17,392 nt of DNA from Pseudaeromonas sp038247115 (lineage in GTDB: Bacteria; Pseudomonadota; Gammaproteobacteria; Enterobacterales; Aeromonadaceae), in contig JBBRVG010000085.1 of assembly GCA_038247115.1 (NCBI GenBank), positions 1 to 17,392 on the forward strand, given 5' to 3'. A model generated the notes under the pieces. The model ran no database searches. It saw only the letters and a list, made by a program, of their open reading frames with translations, and was not told the origin of the DNA. Below are positions 15,694 through 17,392 of this stretch, in pieces (the stretch's first letter is position 1; every line of letters begins with the position of its first letter). The position numbers and the translations under genes are program-made.

Positions 15694-15722
15694 TTGACCT
15701 CTTCGCCAACTTGGCTAACGAT
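15694..15722 (+). promoter_or_regulatory. Possible rmf promoter
   Basis: TTGACC (15694-15699) is a good -35. At 17 bases stands AACGAT (15717-15722), a weak -10. Transcription would start near 15729, inside the left arm of the hairpin at 15726-15750. E. coli rmf is induced by ppGpp and at slow growth, and a weak core promoter would fit that, but this is inference. Confidence 0.35.
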
Positions 15723-15725
15723 AAG

Positions 15726-15756
15726 GACGACAGGGTTCGCGACTGTCGTCTTTTTT
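15726..15756 (+). terminator. Intrinsic terminator between DUF3466 and rmf, just before the rmf start
   Basis: GACGACAG (15726-15733) and CTGTCGTC (15743-15750) form a perfect 8-bp stem with a 9-base loop, followed directly by six T (15751-15756). It lies 92 bases after DUF3466 and only 22 bases before the rmf ATG, so it either ends uup–DUF3466 transcripts or acts in the rmf leader as an attenuator. Confidence 0.75.
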
Positions 15757-15778
15757 CAAGTGGAAAAGAGGATTTAGC

Positions 15779-15961
15779 ATGATGAAAAGACAAAAACGAG
15801 ATCGTTTGGATAGAGCGCGTGCTAAGGGCTATCAAGCTGGTATCGCAGGGCGTTCCAAAGAAGGTTGCCCCTACCAGTGTATCGATGCCAGGGGATACTG
15901 GCTGGGCGGTTGGCGCGACGCGATGGATGATCGCGGCGTAAGTGTAATCTCTGCTAAATAA
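15779..15961 (+). CDS. rmf: Ribosome modulation factor RMF
   Basis: 60 residues (E. coli RMF, 55). RMF binds the 30S subunit in stationary phase and dimerises 70S ribosomes into inactive 100S particles. The sequence KRQKRDRLDRARAKGYQAGI and then AGRSKEGCPYQ…WLGGWRDAMDDR is the family hallmark throughout. Two ATG codons stand in tandem: 15779 has the GAGG site (15768-15771) 7 bases upstream, while 15782 matches the E. coli start MKRQKR. I list the first; they differ by one methionine. It is followed by a terminator shared with fabA. Confidence 0.96.
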   Translation: MMKRQKRDRLDRARAKGYQAGIAGRSKEGCPYQCIDARGYWLGGWRDAMDDRGVSVISAK

Positions 15962-15975
15962 CACGGAATTCAATG

Positions 15976-15999
15976 AAAAAGGCCCATCAGGGCCTTTTT
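15976..15999. terminator. Bidirectional terminator between rmf and fabA
   Basis: Five A, GGCCC (15981-15985), loop ATCA, GGGCC (15990-15994) and five T. It serves the convergent rmf (+) and fabA (-) genes. Confidence 0.88.
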
Positions 16000-16018
16000 C
16001 ACATTCTGAGATCAGGAT

Positions 16019-16579
16019 TCAGAAAGAGGAGGTATCGGTAAACAGCCCTACTTTCAGATCACTGGCACTGTAGATGGGACGACCATCAACTTCAACGACA
16101 CCATCGGCGATCCCCATGATGAGCTTGCGCCAGATCAGGCGTTTCATCTGGATTTTGTACGTGACTTTCTTTGCGGTTGGCACGATTTGACCGGTAAATT
16201 TCACTTCACCGACACCCAGTGCGCGTCCCTTGCCGGGGCCGCCTTTCCAGCCGAGGAAGAAACCTACCAGTTGCCACATGGCATCTAGTCCCAGACAGCC
16301 TGGCATTACAGGATCACCCGGAAAATGGCAGTCGAAAAACCAGAGATCCGGCGTGATATCCAGCTCAGCAATGATTTCGCCCTTGTCAAACAGACCACCG
16401 ACAGCACTGATTTTGGCGATGCGATCCATCATCAGCATATTGGGGGCGGGTAACTGGCTGTTGCCCGGTCCAAAAAGTTCGCCGCGGCTACAGGCTAACA
16501 ATTCGTCACGAGAAAATGAATTCTTGCCTTGGTCGCACAATGAGGGCGGCAGTTCAACTACGGATTTGGTATCCAACAC
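16019..16579 (-). CDS. fabA: 3-hydroxydecanoyl-ACP dehydratase/isomerase FabA
   Basis: 186 residues against 172 in E. coli. FabA dehydrates 3-hydroxydecanoyl-ACP and isomerises trans-2- to cis-3-decenoyl-ACP, the branch point to unsaturated fatty acids. The hot-dog fold carries LPAPNMLMMDRI, DLWFFDCHFPGDPVMPGCLG, ALGVGEVKFTGQ and SASDLKVGLF. The catalytic pair is His85 and Asp99, 14 apart as in E. coli. The start is GTG at 16579, with TAGGAT 8 bases upstream; this adds about 14 residues to the E. coli N-terminus. A TTG at 16540 would give E. coli length but has no ribosome site. Its promoter overlaps the end of ycbZ and carries a FabR-like operator. Confidence 0.96.
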   Translation of the reverse strand: MLDTKSVVELPPSLCDQGKNSFSRDELLACSRGELFGPGNSQLPAPNMLMMDRIAKISAVGGLFDKGEIIAELDITPDLWFFDCHFPGDPVMPGCLGLDAMWQLVGFFLGWKGGPGKGRALGVGEVKFTGQIVPTAKKVTYKIQMKRLIWRKLIMGIADGVVEVDGRPIYSASDLKVGLFTDTSSF

Positions 16580-16611
16580 ACTGTATATCCTATGTGATTA
16601 ACGCTAGCACT

Positions 16612-16640
16612 AATTTAGCGAACAGGTGTGCGCTAAACAA
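16612..16640 (-). promoter_or_regulatory. Predicted fabA promoter
   Basis: On the minus strand TTGTTT (16640-16635) and TAAATT (16617-16612) are 17 bases apart. The spacer is filled by the FabR-like palindrome. The -35 lies inside the last codons of ycbZ. It gives a leader of about 25 bases before the GTG. Confidence 0.5.
16615..16636. promoter_or_regulatory. FabR-like operator of fabA
   Basis: Two 10-base arms, TTAGCGAACA and TGTGCGCTAA, separated by GG, pair at 9 of 10 positions. This is very near the FabR-type palindrome (AGCG-x-ACA…TGT-x-CGCT) known before fabA and fabB. It covers the spacer and part of the -10 of the predicted promoter, as expected for repression according to the ratio of unsaturated to saturated acyl chains. 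Confidence 0.65.
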
Positions 16641-17392
16641 CTCCGATCACTTGAGCAAAACGTCGAAACAGGAGACTGAGCACACCTCGGCGACGATGTG
16701 TCCCGTTCAATTCATCTAATCGGGCCCGAATGCGACCATAGAGAGTCTCCTCGTCATCGATATCTCCCGCCTGATAGCCGGTGAGTAACTGGATCGCTTC
16801 GTCGACGTGACTGACGGGATAGATATGAAACTCACCATTTTCGACCGCAGTGATTACCTCATCAGACAGAACCAATTGCAACTGATTGGTCGCCGGAATG
16901 ATAACGCCTTGCTTGCCATTGAAACCATGGATCCGGCAGATCCGGAAAAAACCTTCAATCTTTTCATTCAGACCACCGACGGGTTGCACATTACCAAACT
17001 GGTCGACGGCTCCTGTGACGGCAAAGTGTTGATAGATGGGCTGCTGGGCCAGAGCCGAAAGCAGGGCACAGAGCCCGGTTAAGGAGGCGCTATCGCCATC
17101 AATTTCATTGTACGACTGCTCGAAAACCAGATTGGCAGAAAGTGGTGATGGATTCTCGGCACCAAATTGGGTGGAGAGATAACCATGGATGATCATCATG
17201 GCTTTTGCATGTATATGGCCAGCTAATTCAGCCTTGCGCTCTATATCGACGACATCACCATCCCCCATATGCACGGTTGCGGGGGGGCGGGCCCGCGCCC
17301 CCAAGTCAAAGGGGGGGGCCCCGCTTTGAAAAAACCACAAACCGGGGATTTTTCCCAACACATAGCCGGCGGGTTGGAGCCCGCGCTGACCC
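16633..17392 (-). CDS. ycbZ: Lon-like protease (S16), YcbZ/LonP2 type, C-terminal part
   Basis: The right edge cuts the gene; about 253 C-terminal residues are present, ending at TAG 16635-16633. The segment is the Lon proteolytic domain: TVHMGDGDVVDIERKAELAGHIHAKAMMI, then FEQSYNEIDGDSAS with the catalytic Ser (codon 17091-17089), and GGLNEKIEGF with the catalytic Lys (codon 16962-16960), 43 residues apart as in E. coli Lon. E. coli ycbZ, also directly upstream of fabA, matches well from memory. It should be an AAA+ or AAA-like ATP-dependent protease, but the N-terminal part is not seen. The frame stays open to the end, yet codons at ~17280-17392 are spoiled by G/C runs. The stop overlaps the fabA operator. 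Confidence 0.88.
   Translation of the reverse strand, partial: GQRGLQPAGYVLGKIPGLWFFQSGAPPFDLGARARPPATVHMGDGDVVDIERKAELAGHIHAKAMMIIHGYLSTQFGAENPSPLSANLVFEQSYNEIDGDSASLTGLCALLSALAQQPIYQHFAVTGAVDQFGNVQPVGGLNEKIEGFFRICRIHGFNGKQGVIIPATNQLQLVLSDEVITAVENGEFHIYPVSHVDEAIQLLTGYQAGDIDDEETLYGRIRARLDELNGTHRRRGVLSLLFRRFAQVIGVV

Noticed and set aside
17275..17392. Frameshift or pseudogene in the Lon-like gene
   Set aside because: The frame is open to the edge and aligns without shift to the protease domain; substitutions in homopolymer runs explain the oddity better.

Overview
This window is ordinary, well-conserved gammaproteobacterial chromosome. I see no phage, insertion sequence, CRISPR array, toxin-antitoxin pair or defence island. 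Gene content and order match the pepN–pyrD–zapC–rlmKL–uup–rmf–fabA–ycbZ neighbourhood known from Escherichia coli and the msrC–proQ–prc block. DUF2835 and DUF3466 genes, which I associate with Aeromonas, Vibrio and Shewanella rather than enterics, together with the initiator tRNA, suggest an Aeromonadales-like bacterium (Aeromonas/Tolumonas type). The genus is an inference without a database search.

Layout. At the left edge are the first 18 codons of purT, reading leftward, with a promoter and a PurR-type operator upstream. A divergent intergenic region leads to a DeoR-family regulator very like YciT. Then follow msrC (free methionine-R-sulfoxide reductase), proQ (RNA chaperone) and prc (periplasmic tail-specific protease). 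proQ and prc are tightly coupled and end in a strong terminator. Next come pepN (aminopeptidase N), a short DUF2835 gene, pyrD and zapC. A bidirectional terminator separates zapC from an initiator tRNA-fMet gene on the minus strand that has its own promoter. Rightward again are rlmKL (bifunctional 23S rRNA methyltransferase), uup (ABC-F ATPase), a secreted DUF3466 protein with a GlyGly-CTERM-like tail, and rmf (ribosome modulation factor). On the minus strand are fabA and the C-terminal part of a Lon-like protease (ycbZ), which runs off the right edge.

Theme. Many genes serve translation and its tuning to growth: tRNA-fMet, rlmKL, uup, rmf and proQ. Others serve nucleotide synthesis (purT, pyrD), unsaturated fatty-acid synthesis (fabA), cell division (zapC) and proteolysis (prc, pepN, ycbZ). 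The best second-look signals are regulatory: a PurR-like box before purT, a FabR-like operator in the fabA promoter that overlaps the ycbZ stop codon, intrinsic-terminator-like hairpins in the leaders of proQ and rmf, an inverted repeat around the zapC -10, and a minus-strand terminator behind yciT with no gene to serve. The last ~110 bases are rich in G/C homopolymers and spoil an otherwise conserved protein, which suggests poor sequence quality at a contig end.
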